From Acidobacteriaceae bacterium (GTDB lineage: Bacteria; Acidobacteriota; Terriglobia; Terriglobales; Acidobacteriaceae), in contig JASHUF010000464.1 in NCBI GenBank assembly GCA_030040175.1, positions 1 to 8,785 of the forward strand: 8,785 bases of DNA, given 5' to 3'. Within the stretch, counting starts at the first letter, position 1; each line of letters begins with the position of its first letter. Below the pieces are notes generated by a model that saw nothing but the letters and a program-made list of their open reading frames with translations, was not told where the DNA came from and did no database searches. A program made the translations under genes and the position numbers. Below, one piece after another: positions 1 through 6,349 of this stretch.

Positions 1-108
1 AGCCGGATTTATACTTTCGCGGTGGAACTTCTCCAAGGTTTGGGAGTACTCGAGCTCTGAAGTCCTGTGAGCCGGGTATGAGAGGAGAAGAGGGGAGCCC
101 TTCCGCCT
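1..108. other. Left edge: unassigned leader or tail of an upstream gene
   Basis: No gene can be assigned here. All three forward frames are open from the window edge for a short way. One ends in TGA at 58-60, one in TGA at 68-70, and the third runs to a TAA at 142-144, overlapping the next gene. Any could be the tail of a gene that starts outside the window, and nothing in the short peptides favours one. A TATACT at 10-15 matches five of six bases of a sigma-70 -10 box. Its -35 partner would lie outside the window, so it cannot be tested. Purine-rich sequence at 81-97 leads into the next start codon. Confidence 0.3.
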
Positions 109-801
109 ATGAATCCGATTGTGCAGCTGGAACTCAGCGTTAAGAGGGTTAGCCTCGTTTCCGGCACGAACGGGGAAAGTACTTGGCGTGAGCTGTACGT
201 TGACTGTTCACCGACAGATGCGTTTGGAATCCTGGAGATCGGTGATCGCTACATATTCGCAGCAAGAGCCAAGCGCTCGATTTTCGGCAAGCGCAAATCT
301 TGCGATCTTCAGATTTCGGTGAAGCGGAGGAACTCCTTAACTCATGAGAATATCGAGAAGATCGGCCTGTCAGATGCGAAGATTGGAAATTTGTGCTTTG
401 TCCCGCCGGTCAAGGGCGACTCCTTTTGGCCTTCGCAACGTGCAGCGCTTGACGCAGTTGTGTTCGTCACCGACGAACTCTTCGAAAGTTTAGTCAGCGC
501 GTTAGTGGCGGGGAAACGGATCGATCGGATAGAGCTAGATATTGAAAAGCCATGTACCCTTGAATACGGATGGGAGCCCGACGGCTCCCGCAAAATTTGG
601 AAACTGGAAAGCACGACTGATTCATCTTACGTAGACGTGGGGCGTATAGACTTCGGCGCGAGACTCATTGAAGGACGCCCCTTTCTCTATTTCTTCCAGA
701 GAATTGCGGATATCGTTCCCGGTTGGCTCTTGTGGGCGACGATCGGATTTATCGCATTGATGGTGGGGCGATGGGTCTTGTTCTTGCTTATTCGGAAGTG
801 A
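109..801 (+). CDS. Unrecognised protein with one C-terminal membrane helix
   Basis: This encodes 230 residues of a family I do not recognise. There is no signal peptide. Residues 1 to about 200 look like a soluble, mixed, strand-rich domain with many charged residues. Residues about 204-228 form one strongly hydrophobic helix ending in Leu-Ile-Arg-Lys at the C-terminus. This predicts a tail-anchored protein with its body in the cytoplasm. The ATG at 109 is preceded by GGGGAG at 92-97, a ribosome site at rather long spacing; an ATG at 78 is out of frame and soon stops. Base composition is distinctive: three 60-base blocks counted inside the gene are each about 52% GC, against over 70% in blocks of the genes at 3908-8785. 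Codon use is correspondingly mixed. This suggests a recently acquired gene or one from a lower-GC island continuing to the left. The next gene converges on it. The reading frame is convincing; its function is unknown. Confidence 0.75.
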   Translation: MNPIVQLELSVKRVSLVSGTNGESTWRELYVDCSPTDAFGILEIGDRYIFAARAKRSIFGKRKSCDLQISVKRRNSLTHENIEKIGLSDAKIGNLCFVPPVKGDSFWPSQRAALDAVVFVTDELFESLVSALVAGKRIDRIELDIEKPCTLEYGWEPDGSRKIWKLESTTDSSYVDVGRIDFGARLIEGRPFLYFFQRIADIVPGWLLWATIGFIALMVGRWVLFLLIRK

Positions 802-804
802 TGA

Positions 805-852
805 GGGTTTAGAAAACCCCTCCCCGTGGATAATCGGTGAGGTGCGCCGATT
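805..852. terminator. Two hairpins between convergent genes (possible bidirectional terminator)
   Basis: Between the stop codons of the two convergent genes are two perfect 6-bp inverted repeats. GGGTTT at 805-810 pairs with AAACCC at 814-819 across a 3-base loop. AATCGG at 832-837 pairs with CCGATT at 847-852 across a 9-base loop. A 10-base palindrome, TGCTGCAGCA, follows at 852-861. Neither hairpin is followed by a run of T on either strand, so these are not canonical intrinsic terminators. The position suggests they separate the two transcripts, but that is inference. Confidence 0.3.
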
Positions 853-888
853 GCTGCAGCAGGGCTGAAAATTTCAAAGTTTGCATTC

Positions 889-2262
889 TTATTCCACGAG
901 AGCGTCGGCAACGCCCAGGTGCTCGTCCAGCGCCGCGATTCCCAGGTCCAGCTCATTCTTGGTTACAATCAGCGGCGGCGCAATGACGAAGTGCGAGACC
1001 CACGCCTGGATCGACACGCCCTGCGCCATCATCTTCGCGGTGATCTGGTCCACTACCAGCGGTCTGCCCTCCACTTTGTCGCGCATGGTATTGAAGAGCT
1101 GCTTGGTGGCGCGGTTCTTTACCAGCTCCACGCCGAAGAACAACCCGAGGCCGCGCACGTCGCCCACGGAGACATGCTTGGCCTTGAGCGCTTCGAGCTT
1201 GGTGCGAACGTAAGGCTCGAGTTCCGCCGCGCGCTCCACGAGCTTCAGCCGCTGCATCTCTTCGATCGTGGCCACGGCGGGCCCCAGCGTGAGCGGATGC
1301 GCCTCGTAGGTGTGCCCGTGCGAGAAATAATGATCTTCAAAGTAATCGGCAATCTTTTTGGTCGTCGCGCACAGGCCCAAGGGCACGTACGCAGAGGTGA
1401 TGCCCTTGGCCGTCACCAGAATGTCCGGCTTGACGCCCCAGTTGTCCACGGCAAACCACTTGCCCGTGCGTCCCCAGCCGGCCATCACCTCGTCGGCAAT
1501 CAACAGCACGCCGTGCCGGTCGCAGATCTCGCGCAGGCGCGGCAGGTACTCGGGCGGAGGAACGAGCACGCCGTTGGTGCCCACAACCGGTTCCACGATG
1601 ATGGCCGCCACGTCGCTCTCGTTGCGGATCATGTGCTCGATGTAATCCGCGCAGGCAATGTTGCATGCGGGATAGGTGTGCTTGATAGGGCAGTCGTAGC
1701 AGTTGGTCTCCGGCGCAAACACAAATCCGCCGCTTTTGCCGCCCGGCTCCATGGCCCAGCGCCGCGGATCGCCCGTGGCCGCAATCGAGCCCGCCGTCGA
1801 GCCGTGATAGGAGCGGTAGCGCGAGATGATCTTCGTCTTGCCCGTGACCATGCGCGCAATCTTGAAGGCAGCCTCGTTCGCTTCCGTGCCGCTGGTGGCA
1901 AAGAAAAATTTGGTTAACCCCGCGGGCAGCACCTGGTGCAGCTTTTCGCTGAGGCGCGCCCGCGCCCGCGTGGCGTACCCGGGCCCCGCATAGCAAAGCT
2001 CGCGCGCCTGCTCGGCGATGGATTCGACCACGCGCGGATTCTTGTGTCCCAGGTTCACGCACATCAGTTGCGAGCTGAAGTCGAGATAGCGCTGGCCCGC
2101 GCCGTCAGTAAACCAGCAGCCCTCGGCGTCGGCAATGTACAGCGGCTTCCAGCTCTTCTGGAATCGCCAGGTACCGTAGTTGGTCTCGCGCGTGATGCTC
2201 GAGATCTGCTCACCGGTGCGTGTGTCCGTCGTGGATTCGGTTCCTGTAAGTTGCGTGCCCAT
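889..2262 (-). CDS. Class III PLP-dependent aminotransferase (omega-transaminase type)
   Basis: This encodes a 457-residue fold-type I aminotransferase of class III, the group that includes 4-aminobutyrate, beta-alanine, taurine and diamine transaminases. It would transfer an amino group, usually from a terminal amine, to a keto acid such as pyruvate, in the cytoplasm. Visible residues are SGTEANE at 124-130 (phosphate contact), Tyr152-His153 (ring stacking), Glu224, Asp257 in the DEV motif (pyridine nitrogen), Lys286 in TAKGI (the Schiff-base lysine) and HT at 317-318. All catalytic positions look intact and the length is normal. The start at 2262 is chosen because GGAGGT lies about nine bases upstream on the minus strand (around 2272-2277); an in-frame ATG at 2289 would put that site inside the gene. 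Four cysteines (188, 191, 200, 204) cluster in the middle of the protein. The substrate cannot be read from sequence. The gene is divergent from the secreted-protein gene and stands alone in the window. Confidence 0.93.
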   Translation of the reverse strand: MGTQLTGTESTTDTRTGEQISSITRETNYGTWRFQKSWKPLYIADAEGCWFTDGAGQRYLDFSSQLMCVNLGHKNPRVVESIAEQARELCYAGPGYATRARARLSEKLHQVLPAGLTKFFFATSGTEANEAAFKIARMVTGKTKIISRYRSYHGSTAGSIAATGDPRRWAMEPGGKSGGFVFAPETNCYDCPIKHTYPACNIACADYIEHMIRNESDVAAIIVEPVVGTNGVLVPPPEYLPRLREICDRHGVLLIADEVMAGWGRTGKWFAVDNWGVKPDILVTAKGITSAYVPLGLCATTKKIADYFEDHYFSHGHTYEAHPLTLGPAVATIEEMQRLKLVERAAELEPYVRTKLEALKAKHVSVGDVRGLGLFFGVELVKNRATKQLFNTMRDKVEGRPLVVDQITAKMMAQGVSIQAWVSHFVIAPPLIVTKNELDLGIAALDEHLGVADALVE

Positions 2263-2536
2263 GAATGCGCGACCTCCGCATGCCTCCATGCTATCAGTTG
2301 AGCTATCGGCCGTCGCCTCAGTATCTGGAGCCGCGGTAATGAGGCGTTCTCGCGTTTTCAGCGCAGGGGTTTTTTGTCAGGGCGCATCCTGGCGCGCCCG
2401 CTCAGCGCTGCATGCGCCGCCGCGGCTGCGCATGCTTGCGCGGGCCAATCGCCAACCACGGCGTCTCGCGTGCCAAACGGTCCGCGCTTCCCTACAATGC
2501 CCTTGGGAATCGCTTCACCAGCGGGAGGCTGCTGGA
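2263..2536. other. Divergent intergenic region with clustered palindromes
   Basis: These 274 bases lie between the divergent aminotransferase and secreted-protein genes and carry no convincing gene. Palindromes cluster in the middle: GGCGCGCC at 2391-2398, CAGCGCTG at 2403-2410, and an inverted repeat of GCATGCGC (2410-2417) with GCGCATGC (2428-2435) around a 10-base loop. The two GCATGC cores start 20 bases apart, about two helical turns. This could be an operator or a GC-rich hairpin. A run of six T at 2370-2375 follows no strong stem. No convincing minus-strand promoter was found: the minus-strand CTGACA opposite about 2375-2380 is a fair -35 box, but nothing suitable lies 16-18 bases on. 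Confidence 0.4.
2470..2498 (+). promoter_or_regulatory. Probable sigma-70-type promoter for the secreted-protein gene
   Basis: GTGCCA at 2470-2475 matches four of six bases of the -35 consensus. TACAAT at 2493-2498 matches five of six bases of the -10 consensus, and the spacing is 17 bases. Transcription would start near 2505, giving a leader of about 30 bases that contains the ribosome site at 2523-2528. TACAAT stands out in otherwise GC-rich sequence. This is pattern matching only. Confidence 0.45.
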
Positions 2537-3691
2537 ATGCGGAAATGGGCAGTCGCAGTCATGCTGGCCGGAATCGCCGCGCCTCTCTCCGCGGGACGGC
2601 CCTCCGTTACCCATGAAGTAACGGTGGACGAGCTCGCGCAGATTCTGGCCCACGTCCGCCACCGGTGGGACGGGCGGCTCGCCAAACAGATCTCCGATAT
2701 GAAGCTCACCCAGCGCCTGAGCGCTTTTCGGCTCGCGCGCCTTGAAGCGCAACTGCCCGGAGCGCAATCGAAAGAAGCACTGCTCGCCATCGCCGACGAA
2801 TCGGCATTTCTCGATCTGCCGGCGGACGAAATTCCCTCGAATCCCGTGCCCTCCACTGCCGAGCAGGCCGCGCTTCTGGCCGAGGCAAGCGCTTTCGTGA
2901 GCGGCGCCATCGATCACTTGCCCAACTTCACGGCCGCGCGCGAGACCACGCGCTTCGAAGGGACCGCAACCGTAATCTCCGGCCGGTTGCAAACCGAGGT
3001 CTTTACGCTCAACCTTTGGCGCGCGCCCTCCGCAGTGAACTGGGAGTGTCCGGGTGAGCCGAAGATCGGCTACCGGCGCCTCAGCATCATCGACCGTACC
3101 CATGTCGCCGTCGTCTATCGCCACGGCCTCGAGCTGCACGCGCTCGGCGAAAAGGGAGGGGAATTCGAGTGCCCCGAAAACAGCGTGAGCACAACGGAGG
3201 ATTTCGGCCATGGGCTCGCGTGGATTCCCAGGGTCATCGCAGAGGGCAAAGTGACCTGGAGCCGCTGGGAACGGGGTGCGTCCGGCTTCGTCGCCGTCTT
3301 TCAATATTCTGCGCTGGTGCCGTTGAAGCCTTCGGCAGCGGTCGCGGCGCAAGGCGAGATTTCCCTGGACCCGGCGAACGGCGCCATCCTGCGCCTCACC
3401 GAAGTGCGCCGCTGGAACGAGCAGGAGCCGGGATACAACGGCAAGCCCGGATACGAAGCTGCCGTGGAACGCGAACGCGAGGTCGACTTCGGCCCCGTCA
3501 ACATCGGCGGAGGCGTCTTCTATTGCCCCGTCCGCCGCGTGGCTCTCTATCGCGCGCCCCTCCTCTGGCCAGGCGGGTCGGCCCCCGAGATCGACGCAAT
3601 TTACCGCCAGAACGGCTTGGCCGAGTCGCCGCTCCTCGAATACCTGAACGACGTGACCTTTACCCGTTACCGCCTGTACGCATCGCCCTGA
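2537..3691 (+). CDS. Secreted protein of unknown function, acidobacterial 'LPNFT' type
   Basis: This encodes 384 residues. Residues 1-19 are a signal peptide: Arg-Lys, a hydrophobic core, then Leu-Ser-Ala before Gly20. An Ala/Leu-rich helical segment (about 25-95, with the 'VTVDELAQILAHVRHRWDGR' stretch) is followed by a Pro/Ser linker near 96-106. From about 115 comes a larger strand-rich domain starting with LPNFTAARETTRF (128-140) and including GHGLAWIPRVI (224-234), WSRWER (241-246) and YCPVRRVALYR (329-339). I recall this two-part layout from secreted hypotheticals abundant in Acidobacteriota; no enzymatic role is known to me and no catalytic motif is visible. Three cysteines (171, 212, 330) leave room for one disulphide. 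The frame is open upstream to 2180, but ATG 2537 has GGGAGG at 2523-2528 eight bases before it and begins the signal peptide, so it is the preferred start. It is followed by a 216-base gap and is probably transcribed alone. Confidence 0.85.
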   Translation: MRKWAVAVMLAGIAAPLSAGRPSVTHEVTVDELAQILAHVRHRWDGRLAKQISDMKLTQRLSAFRLARLEAQLPGAQSKEALLAIADESAFLDLPADEIPSNPVPSTAEQAALLAEASAFVSGAIDHLPNFTAARETTRFEGTATVISGRLQTEVFTLNLWRAPSAVNWECPGEPKIGYRRLSIIDRTHVAVVYRHGLELHALGEKGGEFECPENSVSTTEDFGHGLAWIPRVIAEGKVTWSRWERGASGFVAVFQYSALVPLKPSAAVAAQGEISLDPANGAILRLTEVRRWNEQEPGYNGKPGYEAAVEREREVDFGPVNIGGGVFYCPVRRVALYRAPLLWPGGSAPEIDAIYRQNGLAESPLLEYLNDVTFTRYRLYASP

Positions 3692-3812
3692 CCCCCCCGG
3701 CCGCGGCGCGTGATCCCGCATCGGCGGGCGTCGCCGGGCTCTCGTCTCCTTCCCGGACATGCCACTAAAGACGCATTTTGGCGGGAGTACGCACGTCGGT
3801 AACATATTGGCT
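3692..3812. other. Intergenic gap with a weak hairpin
   Basis: Seven C follow the stop codon (3692-3698), then CCGCGG. A small hairpin, CCCGC at 3715-3719 with GCGGG at 3724-3728 around a 4-base loop, has no T-run after it and is at best a weak terminator for the gene to its left. No gene is seen here. Confidence 0.3.
3778..3805 (+). promoter_or_regulatory. Possible promoter for the cyclic-di-GMP/ABC operon
   Basis: TTGGCG at 3778-3783 matches four of six bases of the -35 consensus. TAACAT at 3800-3805 matches four of six of the -10 consensus, and the spacing is 16 bases. It is the only A+T-rich patch (around 3800-3809) in this gap. A start near 3812 would give a leader of about 95 bases containing the inverted repeats described separately. 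The match is modest. Confidence 0.3.
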
Positions 3813-3819
3813 GGAGGTG

Positions 3820-3900
3820 GGTCAAGATCGCCCGGGTTTGGGCCGGCAGGCCGCCAGCGAGCCGACGAAGGGGTGCACCTGCCGCAGCAGCAGCTTGACC
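3820..3900 (+). promoter_or_regulatory. Possible folded RNA leader ahead of the HD-GYP/GGDEF gene
   Basis: Three sets of inverted repeats are compatible with one branched structure. GGTCAAG at 3820-3826 pairs with CTTGACC at 3894-3900 (7 bp). Inside it, GCCC at 3830-3833 pairs with GGGC at 3840-3843. CGGCAGG at 3844-3850 pairs with CCTGCCG at 3878-3884 (7 bp). The outer stem closes seven bases before the ATG at 3908. Such a fold could influence translation of the first gene of the operon. It does not match the consensus of the known cyclic-di-GMP riboswitches as I remember them. Repeats of this size can occur by chance in GC-rich DNA, so it remains a candidate. Confidence 0.3.
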
Positions 3901-3907
3901 ACGCGCG

Positions 3908-6349
3908 ATGACGTTTCGGGTGAAGGCTCTCGTGTGCTTGGTGGTGGCTGGCGCCGTGGCCAGCCTGAGCCTTACCTCGGGCCACGCCTCCGTAGAGTGG
4001 GTGCACTTCATTGTGTATCTGCTGGCCATCCTGCTCAGCTCGGGAATGAAGGTAGCGCTGCCCAAGACCGAGAGCACCGTGTCGGTCAACTTTCCCTTCA
4101 TTCTCCTCGGCATTCTGCAGATGTCTCCGCTCCAGGCCGTCATCCTGGCGGTTTCGAGCGTCGTTGCCCAGTGCCGCTTCCGCGTGGTCAAGCCGTTTAC
4201 GCTGGTTCAGATTCTCTTCAACGTGGCGAGTGTCACCACGGCCACGGTGCTTGCCTGCCTCACTTACACGGGGTGCCTCAAGCTGCTGAACGGCGAGGTT
4301 ACGCCGGCGCTCGCCGTTGCCTCTACGGTTTTGTTCGTGGCCACTTCGGCTCCCGTCACGCTCATCCTCGCCTGGGATTCGCACACATCGCCGCTGACCA
4401 AGTGGCGCCAGGAATATCTCTGGTACACGCCCTTTTATCTCGTCGGCGCCGTCATCGCCGCGTCGGCGAACTTCATCGGCGACCGCTACGGCTGGCTCAC
4501 CTCTCTGCTGCTCATTCCCATGGTCTATATCGTCTACCGCGCTTACTGCGCGCAGATGGCGATTGTGCGCGACCGCGAGCGGCACGCCCTGGAGACCGAG
4601 GCCCTGCATCTGCGCACCATTGAAGCGCTGGCCATGGCCGTCGAGGCCAAGGACCTCGGCACGCACCGCCACCTGATGCGCGTGCGCGTCTACGTCACCG
4701 AGCTGGGCAAGGTGATGGGTCTCGACAAGCCCCTTATGCAGGCTCTTACCAGCGCCGCGTTTCTGCATGACATCGGCAAGCTCGCCGTTCCCGAGCACAT
4801 CATCAACAAGCCCGGCAAGCTCACGCCGGAAGAGTTCGAGAAGATGAAAATTCATCCCGTTGTGGGCGCGGACATTCTCGAACGCATCAATTTCCCCTAT
4901 CCGGTCGTTCCCATCGTTCGCGGCCACCACGAGGCATGGGACGGCAGCGGCTATCCCGACGGACTCAAGGGGGAAGAGATCCCCATCGGCGCGCGCATCC
5001 TTACCGCCGTCGATTGTTTCGATGCACTGGCCTCGGACCGCCCTTACCGCAAAGCCATGCCTCTGGACGAAGCCATGGCATTCGTCAAGAAGCGCGCCGG
5101 CATCCAGTTCGATCCCGCCATCGTCAGGCTGCTCGAAGCGCGCTATCCGCAGCTCGAAGAGCTGGCGCGGCAGGAGATCGATCGCGGCATGAAGCCGCTT
5201 AAGACCGATCTCTTCATTGAACGCGGCGCCGCGCCGGGCAACGGATTCGAACCGGAACCGGGAAAAGCCCCGGCCTCGGCGCCGGAAAGCGCGCCGCCGG
5301 CGGCTGCGCTGGAAGGGGTCGCCGCCGCCGCCCATGAGGCCAAGCTGCTGTTCGAGTTGAGCGGGCTCCTGGGAACTTCGCTCACCGCCCGCGAATTGAG
5401 CGCCATGGCCGCCCGCTTCCTTCAGCCGCTCATTCCGCATGACTCGCTGGCGGTCTATCGCAAGCAGGAAGACTCCATGGTCCTGCTCCATTCCGGCGGC
5501 CGCTTTGCAGAAGCCTTCTCCGGCGAGCCCATTCCCGTCGGTGAGGGTCTGTCCGGATGGGTCGCTGAGACCGGCCGGACCATCTTCAACGGCAATCCCG
5601 CGGTTGAGCCGGTCTTCCGCCGCGACAGCACGTTGTTTACCAACAACAGCTCCGCGCTCTCGGTTCCGCTTCTCGATCTCCGCGGGGCCGTACTCGGCGC
5701 CCTCACCCTCTGCTCCAGCGGCGATGCCGCCTTTTCGCGCGATCACCTCCGCGCCTTGCAGGCCGCCGGCTTCGGCCTCGCGCTCGCGCTCGAAGACGCT
5801 TTTCGCGTTCGCGCCCGCGGCGCCGACGCCGCAAGCGATCCTCTCACCGGGCTGATGAACGCGCGGCAATTCTACGCGCGCGTGGATGCGGAGATCGCCA
5901 AAGCGCAAGCCTCCGCACAATCCTTCGCCCTCGCCGTCTGCGATCTCAACTCCTTCAAGAGCGTGAACGACCGTTGCGGCCATTTTGCAGGCGACGCCCT
6001 CTTGCGCGGGATGGCGCGTGAATTTTGCCGTTGCCTGGGCGATGGCGAAGCCCTGGCCCGCACCGCCGGGGACGAATTCGCTTTTCTCTATTCCGGCGTC
6101 GAGTCCTCTCCCGCAGAAATCCGCCTCCAGGCGCTCAAGCAGGCCGCTCACCGCGCCTGCATGGAACTCGAGATCGAGTTCGACGTCTCGCTCTGCGCCG
6201 GCATCGCCGTCTATCCGCGGGACGGCTCCGCGGCCGAGGAGCTCCTCAGCGCAGCCCAGCGCCGGCTCATCCAGCGCAAGCACCTCTTTTATGAGGAGCG
6301 AAGAAAAGCCGAGGCCCATTCTGCCCTTGAGGGCTCGTACACGCTATGA
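3908..6349 (+). CDS. Membrane-anchored HD-GYP / GAF / GGDEF cyclic-di-GMP enzyme
   Basis: This encodes 813 residues. Residues 1 to about 215 form some six to eight membrane helices. An HD-GYP phosphodiesterase domain follows (about 236-425), with H255, HDIGK at 287-291, H316, HHEAWDGSGYP at 340-350 and D369: a full set of metal-binding residues. A Pro/Ala linker (about 440-465) leads to a GAF-type sensor (about 475-635) and a GGDEF cyclase domain (about 640-800). The cyclase has DPLTG at 644-648, D679, ND at 687-688 and GH at 691-692; its signature is AGDEF (720-724) instead of GGDEF, a variant often still active. The product-inhibition RxxD motif is absent: the residues at the expected place are GDGE (711-714). 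The protein could both make and degrade cyclic-di-GMP at the inner membrane in response to a signal. ATG 3908 is the only reasonable start, since an in-frame TGA lies at 3896-3898; no good ribosome site precedes it. The stop overlaps the next start (ATGA, 6346-6349), implying translational coupling. Confidence 0.93.
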   Translation: MTFRVKALVCLVVAGAVASLSLTSGHASVEWVHFIVYLLAILLSSGMKVALPKTESTVSVNFPFILLGILQMSPLQAVILAVSSVVAQCRFRVVKPFTLVQILFNVASVTTATVLACLTYTGCLKLLNGEVTPALAVASTVLFVATSAPVTLILAWDSHTSPLTKWRQEYLWYTPFYLVGAVIAASANFIGDRYGWLTSLLLIPMVYIVYRAYCAQMAIVRDRERHALETEALHLRTIEALAMAVEAKDLGTHRHLMRVRVYVTELGKVMGLDKPLMQALTSAAFLHDIGKLAVPEHIINKPGKLTPEEFEKMKIHPVVGADILERINFPYPVVPIVRGHHEAWDGSGYPDGLKGEEIPIGARILTAVDCFDALASDRPYRKAMPLDEAMAFVKKRAGIQFDPAIVRLLEARYPQLEELARQEIDRGMKPLKTDLFIERGAAPGNGFEPEPGKAPASAPESAPPAAALEGVAAAAHEAKLLFELSGLLGTSLTARELSAMAARFLQPLIPHDSLAVYRKQEDSMVLLHSGGRFAEAFSGEPIPVGEGLSGWVAETGRTIFNGNPAVEPVFRRDSTLFTNNSSALSVPLLDLRGAVLGALTLCSSGDAAFSRDHLRALQAAGFGLALALEDAFRVRARGADAASDPLTGLMNARQFYARVDAEIAKAQASAQSFALAVCDLNSFKSVNDRCGHFAGDALLRGMAREFCRCLGDGEALARTAGDEFAFLYSGVESSPAEIRLQALKQAAHRACMELEIEFDVSLCAGIAVYPRDGSAAEELLSAAQRRLIQRKHLFYEERRKAEAHSALEGSYTL

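Noticed and set aside
78..143. A 21-codon open frame from the ATG at 78
   Set aside because: It is too short and out of frame with the gene at 109, with no support as a leader peptide.
919..1917. A 332-codon + strand open frame opposite the aminotransferase
   Set aside because: It is antisense to a gene with all catalytic motifs, and its translation is His/Arg/Gly-rich with no recognisable domain.
2263..2289. Earlier ATG of the aminotransferase at 2289
   Set aside because: The strong GGAGGT site lies between the two ATG codons and fits the start at 2262.
2180..2536. N-terminal extension of the secreted protein up to an earlier ATG at 2180
   Set aside because: It would overlap the divergent aminotransferase start, has no domain character and would bury the signal peptide. 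A ribosome site and promoter support 2537.
3715..3728. An intrinsic terminator after the secreted-protein gene
   Set aside because: The stem is only 5 bp and no T-run follows, so it is noted only as a weak hairpin.
3812..3907. A known cyclic-di-GMP riboswitch (GEMM-I or class II)
   Set aside because: The conserved core sequences of those riboswitches as I remember them are not seen, so only an unclassified leader is suggested.
3778..4623. A 281-codon open frame starting with TTG in another frame over the HD-GYP gene
   Set aside because: Its translation is Arg/Pro/His-rich and lacks motifs, whereas the overlapping frame encodes membrane helices and the HD-GYP domain.
2492..6319. A 1275-codon open frame on the minus strand, spanning the secreted-protein gene, the gap and most of the HD-GYP gene
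   Set aside because: It is a product of high-GC third positions in the + strand genes. Its translation is low-complexity Gly/Arg/Ala/Glu with no family motif, while the + strand frames show clear domains.
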